Shown here one piece after another: positions 36,330 to 43,660 of a stretch of DNA of 47,776 nucleotides. The stretch spans positions 1 through 47,776 of the forward strand of contig CABUUD010000004.1 of NCBI GenBank assembly GCA_902494585.1, in the 5' to 3' direction. The stretch is from an uncultured Collinsella sp. Lineage in GTDB: Bacteria > Actinomycetota > Coriobacteriia > Coriobacteriales > Coriobacteriaceae. A program made the position numbers and the translations under genes. The first letter of the stretch is position 1; each line of letters starts with the position of its first letter. The notes beneath the pieces are model-generated. The model made no database searches. It was given only the letters and a program-made list of their open reading frames with translations, and was not told the DNA's origin.

Positions 36330-37020
36330 CGAGCAGATGGCTGCCGCCGAGGGCCTGGACTTTGTGCCCTACACCCGTCCGACCGGCACCGATACAGCCG
36401 AGCCGCTCAAGATCGGCGTGCTTATCAGCGGCTCCGGCACCAACCTGCAGGCGCTGATCGACCTGATCGCCGCGGATAAGCTCAATGCCTCGATTGAGCT
36501 CGTGGTGTCGAGCCGTCCTTCGGCCAAGGGTCTGCAGCGTGCGGAGCGTGCGGGCATTCAGACGTTGACCCTTTCCAAGGATGTCTATGCCGACCCCATC
36601 GCCGCCGACGAGATCATCGCGCACGAGCTGCTCGAGCGTGGCTGCGAATATGTGGTCATGGCTGGCTACATGCGCATGGTACACACGCCACTGCTGGCGG
36701 CGTTTCCCAACCGCGTGGTCAATTTGCATCCGGCGCTGCTGCCGAGCTTTACCGGCGCGCATGCGATCGATGATGCCTTTGCGCGTGGCGTCAAGGTAAC
36801 TGGCGTGACTGTACATTTTGCCAACGAAATCTACGACAATGGCCCCATCATCGCCCAGCGCGCGCTGGCTGTCGAGGAAGATTGGGATGTCGATACGCTC
36901 GAGGAGCACATTCACGCTATTGAGCACGTGCTGTATCCCGAGGTCGTCCAGATGCTCGCCGACGGCCGCGTCCACGTGCTGGAGAGCGGCAAGGTCGCAA
37001 TTGATGCGCCCCGCGGCTAG
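36319..37020 (+). CDS. purN: Phosphoribosylglycinamide formyltransferase
   Basis: The product (233 residues) transfers formyl from 10-formyl-tetrahydrofolate to GAR. The core begins about residue 34 (IGVLISGSGTNLQALIDLI), with the catalytic block VVNLHPALLPSFTGAHA and the Asp-containing VHFANEIYDNGPIIAQ. The first 30 residues are extra relative to typical PurN, which starts at the first strand; the ATG at 36319 overlaps purM by 11 bases and needs no own ribosome site. A terminator follows. Confidence 0.97.
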   Translation: MSANEQMAAAEGLDFVPYTRPTGTDTAEPLKIGVLISGSGTNLQALIDLIAADKLNASIELVVSSRPSAKGLQRAERAGIQTLTLSKDVYADPIAADEIIAHELLERGCEYVVMAGYMRMVHTPLLAAFPNRVVNLHPALLPSFTGAHAIDDAFARGVKVTGVTVHFANEIYDNGPIIAQRALAVEEDWDVDTLEEHIHAIEHVLYPEVVQMLADGRVHVLESGKVAIDAPRG

Positions 37021-37044
37021 CGGTGCACAGTACAATTTAGTTGA

Positions 37045-37096
37045 GTGGTCAGGGTGGTCATTGGCGCCAAGGCGCGCCTGACCACCTTTTGTTTTT
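37045..37096 (+). terminator. purMN terminator
   Basis: GTGGTCAGG (37045-37053) pairs with CCTGACCAC (37077-37085), with an inner GGCGCC hairpin, followed by CTTTTGTTTTT. Confidence 0.82.
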
Positions 37097-37103
37097 GGTG
37101 GTT

Positions 37104-37149
37104 ACCTGCGACGTTCTTGAATGACCTGTCGTTTAAGAACGTCGCAGGT
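37104..37149. repeat. 15-bp perfect inverted repeat upstream of the PTS IIA gene
   Basis: ACCTGCGACGTTCTT (37104-37118) pairs perfectly with AAGAACGTCGCAGGT (37135-37149) around a 16-base loop. It ends 24 bases before the IIA gene and could be an operator, an RNA switch or another member of the palindromic repeats. Confidence 0.6.
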
Positions 37150-37172
37150 GACTAGGTGAGAGAGGTGAGCGC

Positions 37173-37637
37173 ATGGCGGATAACGAAGCACTGTTTACGC
37201 CTGAGCTGGTGTTTTTTGATTGGGAGTGCGCGACACCGGATGAGGTGTTTGCGCGGCTCGAGGACGAGCTTGCACCTCGCGGCTACATTGCGCCCGGTTG
37301 GCTCGATGCCGTCCGCACGCGCGAGAATGCCTATCCCACGGGTCTTGCCATGCCGGCGGCCAACATCGCCATCCCGCATACCGATCCGGGGTTTGTGGCT
37401 AAGCCCTATATCGCGGTGGTAAAGCCCGCGGCGCCCGTGGTGTTCAGCGCAATGGCGGGCATGGGTGCCCCCGTGCCGGCGCAGATCATCATCAATCTGG
37501 GCATCGCCGAGCCGGGCGGCCAGGTCGAGGCTCTGCAATCGCTCATGAATATCTTTATGGATGCCGACGCCGCGGCCGATGTACTCGGCCAGACCACGTC
37601 GCAGGGCATGGTCGACGCCATTCGCCGCCACTTCTAA
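37173..37637 (+). CDS. Lone PTS EIIA component (fructose/galactitol type)
   Basis: The protein (154 residues) is a PTS_EIIA_2-type domain, which carries phosphate from HPr to an EIIB. The phosphorylation site is His69 in NIAIPHTDPGF. The N-terminal helical part, the GLAMPAANIAIPHTD block and the final QSLMNIFMDADAA helix fit the family over its full length. No EIIB or EIIC genes are adjacent, so it either serves a permease encoded elsewhere or has a regulatory role. RBS GAGAGGTGAG precedes the ATG. Confidence 0.85.
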   Translation: MADNEALFTPELVFFDWECATPDEVFARLEDELAPRGYIAPGWLDAVRTRENAYPTGLAMPAANIAIPHTDPGFVAKPYIAVVKPAAPVVFSAMAGMGAPVPAQIIINLGIAEPGGQVEALQSLMNIFMDADAAADVLGQTTSQGMVDAIRRHF

Positions 37638-37800
37638 AGCCGGCACTTGGGGACTGTCCTTAACTGCCAGCACAAAAGGAACGTCCCTAACTGCCAACTG
37701 CCAGAGCTGTCCCCTTTGCACCAAAATGGTGCAAATTAACCTGTCCCCCATGTGCCAGGTGTGTCGCGGGGGCCGCGTTGTGACACAATGGCGTTTGTTC
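37638..37800. repeat. Cluster of GGGGAC/GTCCCC repeat fragments
   Basis: The gap contains CTTGGGGACTGTCC, AACGTCCCTAACTGCC, GCTGTCCCCTTTGC, a TTTGCACC-AAAA-TGGTGCAAA hairpin and CCTGTCCCCCATGTGCC. The outer words are roughly complementary, so the stretch can fold as one branched structure. It resembles several repeat copies superimposed. The PrsA-like gene promoter must lie in its right part. Confidence 0.55.
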
Positions 37801-37824
37801 GATTCGTGATGCGAAAGGCCAACT

Positions 37825-39048
37825 ATGGCAAACAAGAAAAAGAACTCCGAGGCCGCGCCGACGCCCGAGCAGCAGGCTCGCGCTGCCTCCAGCTCTCGTA
37901 AGAAGCAGCGCAAGACGTACGTGTCTAAGACCGTCAAGATTGTCCTGGTGGTCATCGGCGTGCTGGCGATGCTGCTCTCCGTCTCGGCCATGGCGTGCTC
38001 CGGCCTGATGTCGCAGACCGAAAGCGCCAGCTCGGGCTACAAACTCACCGGCGGTGTGGCTGCCACTATCAACGGCACCAACCTCACTGAGGACACCGTG
38101 ACCAAGCAGATCATGAGCATGCGCACGTCCTACGGCTACACCAAGGACAAGGACTGGGCACAGTACCTGGTCGACAACGACCTCACACCCAAGAAGTACC
38201 GCAAGCAGCTCATCGACTCCTACACGCAGCAGATTCTGCTTCAGCAGGCGCAGAAGGAAAACGGCGTGACGGTGTCGGACGAGGAGGTCGAGAAGGCATG
38301 GAAGGACGCGTGCAAGAGCGCGGGCGGTGCTAAGACCTTTAAGAAGACCCTTAAGACCTACGGCTATACCGAGGACACCTACAAGGACTCGCTCAAGGAG
38401 AGCCTGGCACAGCAAAAGCTCAAGGATGCCGTGGCGCCCACCAGCAAGCCCAAGGACAGCGAGATCGTCGATTACATCAACGAGAACCTGTCTAACTACA
38501 ACGATGCCCGCCGCTCGTCGAATATCCTGATCAAGGTTGATTCCGACGCATCCGACGAGGACAAGGCCGCCGCCAAGGCCAAGGCGCAGGAGTGCCTGGA
38601 CAAGATTAACTCCGGCGAGCTGAGCTTTGAGGACGCCGTGGAGCAGTACTCCGACGATACCGGCTCCAAGGAGAAGAAGGGCGATGTGGGTTGGGATAAG
38701 CTCACTACCTTCGTCGACAGCTACCAGACGGCGCTCGAGGGGCTCAACAAGGGCGATGTGAGCGACGTGGTCGAGTCGACGTACGGTTACCATGTCATCA
38801 AATGCACCGACTACTTCCATGTCGATAATCAGGTCGATGACATTAAGCAGGTGCCCAAGGACATTAAGAAGTACGTCTCCAACGTGGTGAAGACGCAGGC
38901 GGCAAGCACCGCGTACAGCGAGTGGCTGGAGCAGTACAAGAAGGACGCCGACATCACCGTTAACCCCATGCCCAAAGACGTGCCGTACAACGTCAGCCTG
39001 AAGGGCGTCACCAAGAGTTCGACCGACGATTCGTCGACGACTGAGTAA
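37825..39048 (+). CDS. PrsA-like peptidyl-prolyl isomerase
   Basis: The product (407 residues) is a membrane-attached foldase for exported proteins. A basic cytoplasmic N-terminus (residues 1-36) precedes one hydrophobic helix (about 37-60, IVLVVIGVLAMLLSVSAMA) ending in Cys, a possible but non-classical lipobox. A SurA/PrsA N-terminal helical domain (residues 75-215) and a parvulin domain (about 230-333) follow, the latter with RRSSNILIKVD, GELSFEDAVEQYSDD, KGDVGWDK and YGYHVIKCTDY. Lysine and aspartate are frequent. RBS GAAAGG. The product may help fold the surface proteins of this strain, which is inference. Confidence 0.85.
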   Translation: MANKKKNSEAAPTPEQQARAASSSRKKQRKTYVSKTVKIVLVVIGVLAMLLSVSAMACSGLMSQTESASSGYKLTGGVAATINGTNLTEDTVTKQIMSMRTSYGYTKDKDWAQYLVDNDLTPKKYRKQLIDSYTQQILLQQAQKENGVTVSDEEVEKAWKDACKSAGGAKTFKKTLKTYGYTEDTYKDSLKESLAQQKLKDAVAPTSKPKDSEIVDYINENLSNYNDARRSSNILIKVDSDASDEDKAAAKAKAQECLDKINSGELSFEDAVEQYSDDTGSKEKKGDVGWDKLTTFVDSYQTALEGLNKGDVSDVVESTYGYHVIKCTDYFHVDNQVDDIKQVPKDIKKYVSNVVKTQAASTAYSEWLEQYKKDADITVNPMPKDVPYNVSLKGVTKSSTDDSSTTE

Positions 39049-39102
39049 TCATGGGGCGGCGCTCGCTCGAGTGTCGCCCACACTATTGAGGAGGATTTGC
39101 AG

Positions 39103-39546
39103 ATGACCAACGAAGAGCTGCAGCAGGAAATGATCGCCGCCATGAAGGCCAAGGATAAGGTTCGCCTGTCCATCATTCGCCAGGTCAAGGCCGAGGTGAA
39201 GAATATCGAGGTTAACGAGCGCCGCGACGTGACCGAGGAAGACGTCAACAGCATGATCAAGCGTCTGATTAAGCAGACGAGCGAGACGCTGGAGATGTCC
39301 ATTAAGGCCGGTACCGACCAGGAGCGTACCGACAACCTGACCGAGCAGGTCAAGATTCTGGAGAGCCTGCTGCCCGCGCAGGTTTCGGGTGAGGAGCTCG
39401 AGGCTCTGATCGAGCAGGTCATCGCCGAGCTGGGCGCCACGTCCAAGAAGCAGATGGGCCAGGTCATGGGAGCACTCGGCAAGGCCACCGGTGGCAATTT
39501 CGATAAGCCTGCCGCGGCAAAGATCGTCGGCGCCAAACTTGCGTAA
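39103..39546 (+). CDS. GatB/YqeY domain protein
   Basis: The protein (147 residues) is a stand-alone YqeY family member, related to the tail domain of the amidotransferase GatB that contacts tRNA. Family landmarks are the start EELQQEMIAAMKAKDKVRLSIIRQVKAEVKNIEV, the helix KRLIKQTSETLEMSIKAG and the ending KKQMGQVMGALGKATGGNFDKPAAAKIV. Its cellular role is not defined. ATG 39103 follows GAGGAGG; a TTG six bases earlier would sit closer to the ribosome site. It is followed by repeat copy B. Confidence 0.9.
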   Translation: MTNEELQQEMIAAMKAKDKVRLSIIRQVKAEVKNIEVNERRDVTEEDVNSMIKRLIKQTSETLEMSIKAGTDQERTDNLTEQVKILESLLPAQVSGEELEALIEQVIAELGATSKKQMGQVMGALGKATGGNFDKPAAAKIVGAKLA

Positions 39547-39550
39547 TTTG

Positions 39551-39700
39551 TTACGCGGTTTTACCAAACCGCGTAGCGGCTCGACGCTGCAAACCCGTAC
39601 ACGCGGCAATCTGACGTTCAATTTCAAGGGCGCGACCATAAGGTCTGCGCCCTTTTCATTTCACGTCACCTTGCTCGCGTGTACGGGTTTTCGCTGACTT
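39551..39700 (-). repeat. Structured intergenic repeat, copy B
   Basis: Read on the minus strand it carries AAGTCAGCGAAA, a 15-bp perfect stem (39676-39690 with 39591-39605), AGGTG, an inner GGGCGC...GCGCCC hairpin, CAGATTG, TTGCAGCGTCGAG (39580-39592) and the same 22-base terminal hairpin as copy A (39553-39574). The stem sequences share nothing with copy A yet pair perfectly. It is convergent with yqeY, so no gene lies downstream in its orientation. Confidence 0.8.
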
Positions 39701-39734
39701 ATGCTCAACAAGGGCGGTTGTATTATTTTCGGCG

Positions 39735-39801
39735 CTCATTGGGGACAGACTTAAATGAGTACCCAATGAGCGGGTGCTCATTTAAGTCTGTCCCCAATGA
39801 G
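39735..39801. repeat. GGGGACAG long hairpin upstream of glutamine-type ABC operon
   Basis: An arm of about 30 bases starting CTCATTGGGGACAGACTTAA pairs with the arm ending GTCTGTCCCCAATGAG; only one G-T pair and a 7-base AATGAGC loop interrupt it. Confidence 0.8.
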
Positions 39802-39907
39802 TGGGTGGAAGGTTGCGGGTTCTTTACGGGAATGTAGTGTGGGCTGCGGAAACGTGGTTCTTTCCGTACAATAGTGCAACTCGTGTAAACGCAGGGAAGG
39901 GACATTC

Positions 39908-40639
39908 ATGGCAGACATGATCGAGATCAAGCATCTCAACAAGTACTTTGGCGACCTGCATGTGCTCAAAGATATCAATCTCACCGTTAAGCGCGGCGAG
40001 AAGCTCGTAATGATCGGGCCTTCCGGCTCGGGTAAGTCGACGCTCATCCGTTGCGTTGATTATCTGGAGGAGCCCACGTCGGGCGAGGTCGTCATCGACG
40101 GTACGCCGCTCACCAAGAAGAATCACCTGGAGATGGCTCGCAAGTATAGTTCCATGGTGTTTCAGCAGTTCAACCTGTATCCCAACATGACGGTGCTCGG
40201 CAACCTGACGCTCGCGCCCATCAAGCTGCAAAAGAAGAGCAAGGAGGAGGCGACCGAGATCGCCATCGCCGCACTCAAGCGCGTCGGCATGGCTCATAAG
40301 GCCGGCGAGTATCCGCAGAATCTCTCGGGTGGTCAGCAACAGCGCATCGCCATCGCCCGTGCTCTGTGCACCAAGCAGCCCATCATCCTGTTTGACGAGC
40401 CGACCTCGGCGCTCGACCCCGAGATGGTCCAGGAGGTTCTGGACGTTATGATTGAGCTCGCGCAGGAGGACATCACCATGATCTGCGTGACGCACGAGAT
40501 GGGCTTTGCGCGCCAGGTGGCCGACCGCGTCATCTTTATGGAGGACGGCCGCATTCTGGAGGAGGGCACGCCCGAGCACTTCTTCGATAACCCCGAGAAC
40601 CCGCGCTGCCGCGAGTTTCTGTCCAAGATTTTGCACTAG
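39908..40639 (+). CDS. Polar amino-acid ABC transporter ATP-binding protein
   Basis: The product (243 residues) is a GlnQ-type ATPase that powers uptake of a polar amino acid. It shows Walker A GPSGSGKST, Q-loop VFQQFNLYPNMTV, signature LSGGQQQR, Walker B IILFDEPTSALDPE and the H-loop in CVTHEMGF. The four-gene import operon runs ATPase, binding protein, permease, permease with short gaps. The ATG at 39908 follows GGGAAGGG. The substrate cannot be told from sequence; glutamate, glutamine or aspartate are common. Confidence 0.93.
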   Translation: MADMIEIKHLNKYFGDLHVLKDINLTVKRGEKLVMIGPSGSGKSTLIRCVDYLEEPTSGEVVIDGTPLTKKNHLEMARKYSSMVFQQFNLYPNMTVLGNLTLAPIKLQKKSKEEATEIAIAALKRVGMAHKAGEYPQNLSGGQQQRIAIARALCTKQPIILFDEPTSALDPEMVQEVLDVMIELAQEDITMICVTHEMGFARQVADRVIFMEDGRILEEGTPEHFFDNPENPRCREFLSKILH

Positions 40640-40647
40640 GCGCGGTG

Positions 40648-41523
40648 ATGGACATGACGGATATGACGAGGGCGGCCGTGTCGCGCCGTCACTTTTTGCA
40701 GCTGGCGGGCGCCGGTATGCTTGCGCTGACGGGGACCGCGCTTACCGGTTGCGGCACCTCCACCAGCGGCGAGGGCTCCGACAAGGGGTCCAAGCTTGCG
40801 GCCATCAAGTCGCGTGGCCATCTGAATGCCGGCGTTAAGAAGGATGTTCCCGGCTATGGCTATTACGACACCGCCAAGGGCCGCTTTGAGGGTATGGAAG
40901 TCGATTTGTGCTACCAGATCGCCGCTGCCGTCTTTGGCGTGAGCTACAAGGAGGCCCGCGCCCAGGAGCTTGTCGAGTTTACCGACGTAACGCCCAAGAC
41001 GCGCGGCCCGCTGATCGATAACGGCCAGCTTGACGTGGTCGCGGCGACCTACACCATCACCGACGAGCGCAAGAAGAGCTGGGATTTCTCGACGCCGTAC
41101 CGCACCGACTACGTGGGACTCATGGTCAAGAAGCGTTCGGGTTTTACCTCGATTGAGGACCTGGACGGCAAGGTCATTGGCGTGAGCCAGGGTGCTACCA
41201 CGCAGGGCCTGATCGAGCAGATGATCAAGGACAACGGCTTTAGCTGCAAGCCCGAGTTTAGGGCCTTTAGCGGCTATCCCATCATCAAGAGTTCGCTCGA
41301 CGCCGGCAATATCGACGTCTTTGCCATGGACCGCTCCACGCTGGCCGGTTACATGAACGAGACCGTTGAGCTGCTGCAGCCCGAGGTCAAGTTTGGCGAG
41401 CAGGGCTACGGCGTGGCGACCAAGAAGGGCTGCGACCTTTCGGCCGTGGTCGATCAGGTGATTTGCGATCGCCTGGCCGATGGCTGGCTCGACCAAGAGG
41501 TCAAGACCTGGGGTCTTGTATAG
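40648..41523 (+). CDS. Amino-acid ABC transporter substrate-binding lipoprotein
   Basis: The protein (291 residues) is an SBP_bac_3 type binding protein. Its signal peptide has a twin-arginine-like SRRHFLQLAG (residues 12-21) and a lipobox LTGC with Cys35, so it is probably exported by Tat and lipid-anchored. The two-lobed domain has LNAGVKKDVPGYGYY, FEGMEVDLCYQIAAAV, LDVVAATYTITDERKKSWDFSTPYRTDYVGLMVKK and IGVSQGATTQ. The ATG at 40648 lies nine bases after the upstream stop; the ribosome site is weak, so translational coupling is likely. Confidence 0.92.
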   Translation: MDMTDMTRAAVSRRHFLQLAGAGMLALTGTALTGCGTSTSGEGSDKGSKLAAIKSRGHLNAGVKKDVPGYGYYDTAKGRFEGMEVDLCYQIAAAVFGVSYKEARAQELVEFTDVTPKTRGPLIDNGQLDVVAATYTITDERKKSWDFSTPYRTDYVGLMVKKRSGFTSIEDLDGKVIGVSQGATTQGLIEQMIKDNGFSCKPEFRAFSGYPIIKSSLDAGNIDVFAMDRSTLAGYMNETVELLQPEVKFGEQGYGVATKKGCDLSAVVDQVICDRLADGWLDQEVKTWGLV

Positions 41524-41548
41524 GCACATCGTCCAAGGAAGGAATCAA

Positions 41549-42295
41549 ATGCTCGAAGGATTATTTGACGCCGACCGTTGGTCGACGACATTTCAAAACA
41601 TGGGGCCCTTCTGGGAGGGCTTCGGCGTGACGCTGCAGGTGGTCGTTGCCGGTCTGCTGCTGTCGCTGGTGCTGGGCACGCTGCTGGGCGTGTTCTCTAC
41701 CACTCGCTCGCGCGTGCTGCGCGCCATAAGCCGCGTGTACGTGGAGTTTTACCAGAACACCCCGTTGCCCGTACAGGTGCTCTTTATGTACATGGCCGGT
41801 CCGCAGTTTTTGCAAGCCATAACCGGTGCCGACCAGCCGGTGCGCATCGCGCCGTTCGTGCTGGGCTTCTTGGGCGTGGGCCTGTATCACGCGGCCTACA
41901 TCTCGGAGGTCATCCGCACTGGTATCGAGGCGGTTCCGCGCGGTCAGATGGAGGCGGCCCAGAGCCAGGGCTTTACCCGTGCGCAGGCGTACTGGTACAT
42001 CGTGCTGCCCCAGACGTTCAAGATCATTCTGCCGCCGCTGTGTAACCAGGCGCTCAACCTGGTCAAGAACACGTCGGTGCTGGCGCTCGTGGCCGGCGGC
42101 GACCTTATGTACCGTTCCGACAACTTTGTGAGTCTGTACGGTTACCTGCAGGGATACATCGTCTGCTGCCTTATGTACTTCATCATCTGCTTTCCGCTCG
42201 CCATGCTGGTGCAGTGGCTCGAGCGCCGCTCCAAGGAGCGTCCGCGCGGTGTGAGCCTGGCCGAGCTGGGGCTCGACAACGTAGAGGAGGCCTAG
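41549..42295 (+). CDS. Amino-acid ABC transporter permease 1
   Basis: The protein (248 residues) has about five membrane helices and the HisM/GlnP-type permease loop VIRTGIEAVPRGQMEAAQSQGFTRAQAYWYIVLPQTFKIILPPLCNQ (EAA motif), which contacts the ATPase. RBS AAGGAAGGAA supports ATG 41549; an earlier in-frame start at 41480 lies inside the binding-protein gene. It pairs with the second permease that starts three bases after its stop. Confidence 0.93.
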   Translation: MLEGLFDADRWSTTFQNMGPFWEGFGVTLQVVVAGLLLSLVLGTLLGVFSTTRSRVLRAISRVYVEFYQNTPLPVQVLFMYMAGPQFLQAITGADQPVRIAPFVLGFLGVGLYHAAYISEVIRTGIEAVPRGQMEAAQSQGFTRAQAYWYIVLPQTFKIILPPLCNQALNLVKNTSVLALVAGGDLMYRSDNFVSLYGYLQGYIVCCLMYFIICFPLAMLVQWLERRSKERPRGVSLAELGLDNVEEA

Positions 42296-42298
42296 CGC

Positions 42299-42937
42299 AT
42301 GGAAATCTTCAACGCGACCAACCTGCTCTACATTTGGGGCGGCTTTGTTAAGACGATCGAGATCTCGGCGCTGTCGATCTTTTTCTCGCTCATCTTTGGC
42401 ACGGTGCTGGCGCTCGTTAAAAGCTACGCGCCCCGCCCGTTCCGTATTTTGGTGAGCGCCTATATCGAGTTGTTCCGCTGCACGCCAAACCTGCTGTGGA
42501 TCCTGTTTATCTACTTTACGGTACAGGGTTTGGACATTGTGATTTCGACCATCGCCTTTACGCTGTTTACCAGCGCTGTTATGGCCGAGATTGTGCGCGG
42601 CGGCCTCAACTCGATTCCGCGCGGCCAGTTTGAGGCGGCGCAGAGCCAGGGCTTCGGCTTCTTTGCCACCATGCGCTACATCATTCTGCCGCAGACATTT
42701 AAGACGATCATTCCGGCGCTGTTTAGCCAGTGCACGACCGTCATCAAGGACAGCTCGTATCTTTCGGGCATTAACGTGGCCGAGCTCATGTACACGGCAA
42801 ACGTCGTGATGGCCCACGCGATTGATCTGTCGCAGGTGCTTATGCTCTACGGCCTGGTGTTTGCGATGTACTTTGTGCTCAACTTTGGTATCTCGCTGCT
42901 GGTTCGCGCATATCAGAGGCGAATGGTGGCAGCGTAG
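42299..42937 (+). CDS. Amino-acid ABC transporter permease 2
   Basis: The protein (212 residues) is the second HisM-type permease. Its EAA loop reads IVRGGLNSIPRGQFEAAQSQGFGFFATMRYIILPQTFKTIIPALFSQ. Start ATG 42299 is three bases after the stop of permease 1, with AGAGGAGG overlapping the end of that gene. Together they form the heterodimeric membrane part of the importer. A palindrome lies right after it. Confidence 0.93.
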   Translation: MEIFNATNLLYIWGGFVKTIEISALSIFFSLIFGTVLALVKSYAPRPFRILVSAYIELFRCTPNLLWILFIYFTVQGLDIVISTIAFTLFTSAVMAEIVRGGLNSIPRGQFEAAQSQGFGFFATMRYIILPQTFKTIIPALFSQCTTVIKDSSYLSGINVAELMYTANVVMAHAIDLSQVLMLYGLVFAMYFVLNFGISLLVRAYQRRMVAA

Positions 42938-42939
42938 AA

Positions 42940-42968
42940 TGTGGCAAAGGGACAGCCCCTTTGCCACA
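42940..42968. repeat. GGCAAAGGG palindrome with ACAG loop
   Basis: TGTGGCAAAGGG (42940-42951) pairs with CCCTTTGCCACA (42957-42968); the centre reads GGGACAGCCC. It lies two bases after the permease stop and could also terminate or attenuate. Confidence 0.7.
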
Positions 42969-42985
42969 TAGAGAAAGGAATCGCG

Positions 42986-43609
42986 ATGAGCGATCTGGAG
43001 AACAAGAAGAATCCTGTGGTCATTACCATCGCGCGCGACTTTGGCGCCGAGGGCCACGAGATTGGTCGCATGCTTGCCGACGAGTTGGGGATTCCGCTGT
43101 ACGACAACGAGCTGCTGGTGCGCGCGTCTCTGCGCGCGGGCGAGTCGCTCGATAAGATGGCCGCCTATGACGAACGTCTGGCCGTGGAGAACATGGCGTT
43201 CCTGCCCGACCGCTACGATGCACGCTCGTACTCGGACAAGTTGTTCCAAAAGATGAGCCAGGTGATTTTGGACCTGGGCGAGACCGAGAGCTGCATTATC
43301 GAAGGCCGTCTGTCCGATTACCTGCTGCGCAACAACCCCAATCACATTGCCGTGCTGGTGACCGCACCCTTTGAGGATCGCGTCGAGATCGTGCGCAAGA
43401 AGCGTGGCCTTAACAAAAAGAAGGGCGCCAAGCTGGTCAAGCAGCAGCAGAAGGCGCGCGAGGCGTTCTACAAGCGCTATAGCGCCGGCAAGTGGAAGAT
43501 GACGAGCGGCAAAGACATCGTCGTCAACCGCGCCAAGCTGGGCCGCGAAGGCTGCAAAGACGTTATCGCCGCTGCCTACCGCTACAAAGTCGCCCAGCTC
43601 GAAGGCTAA
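42986..43609 (+). CDS. Cytidylate kinase-like family protein
   Basis: The protein (207 residues) resembles the cytidylate-kinase-like family (PF13189 type). It opens with VVITIARDFGAEGHEIGRMLADELGIPLYDNELLVRA, the pattern of these proteins, but the usual P-loop Lys-Ser/Thr is replaced (ARDFGAEGHEIG), as in much of this family. A nucleoside kinase-like tail has IVRKKRGLNKKKGAKLVKQQQKAREAFYKRY and a final VNRAKLG. The substrate is not known. ATG 42986 follows AAAGGA; an upstream in-frame start is inside the palindrome. It converges on the LuxR-type gene, with the shared hairpin at 43616 between them. Confidence 0.8.
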   Translation: MSDLENKKNPVVITIARDFGAEGHEIGRMLADELGIPLYDNELLVRASLRAGESLDKMAAYDERLAVENMAFLPDRYDARSYSDKLFQKMSQVILDLGETESCIIEGRLSDYLLRNNPNHIAVLVTAPFEDRVEIVRKKRGLNKKKGAKLVKQQQKAREAFYKRYSAGKWKMTSGKDIVVNRAKLGREGCKDVIAAAYRYKVAQLEG

Positions 43610-43615
43610 CCGACC

Positions 43616-43658
43616 AAAACCACCACAAAGGGAACAGGCACCTTTGTGGTGGTTTTTG
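43616..43658. repeat. ACCACC-CAAAGG palindromic repeat, copy 2, likely acting as terminator
   Basis: AAACCACCACAAAGG (43617-43631) pairs perfectly with CCTTTGTGGTGGTTT (43641-43655), with loop GAACAGGCA and T run TTTTTG. It sits between two converging genes. Confidence 0.85.
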
Positions 43659-43660
43659 TT

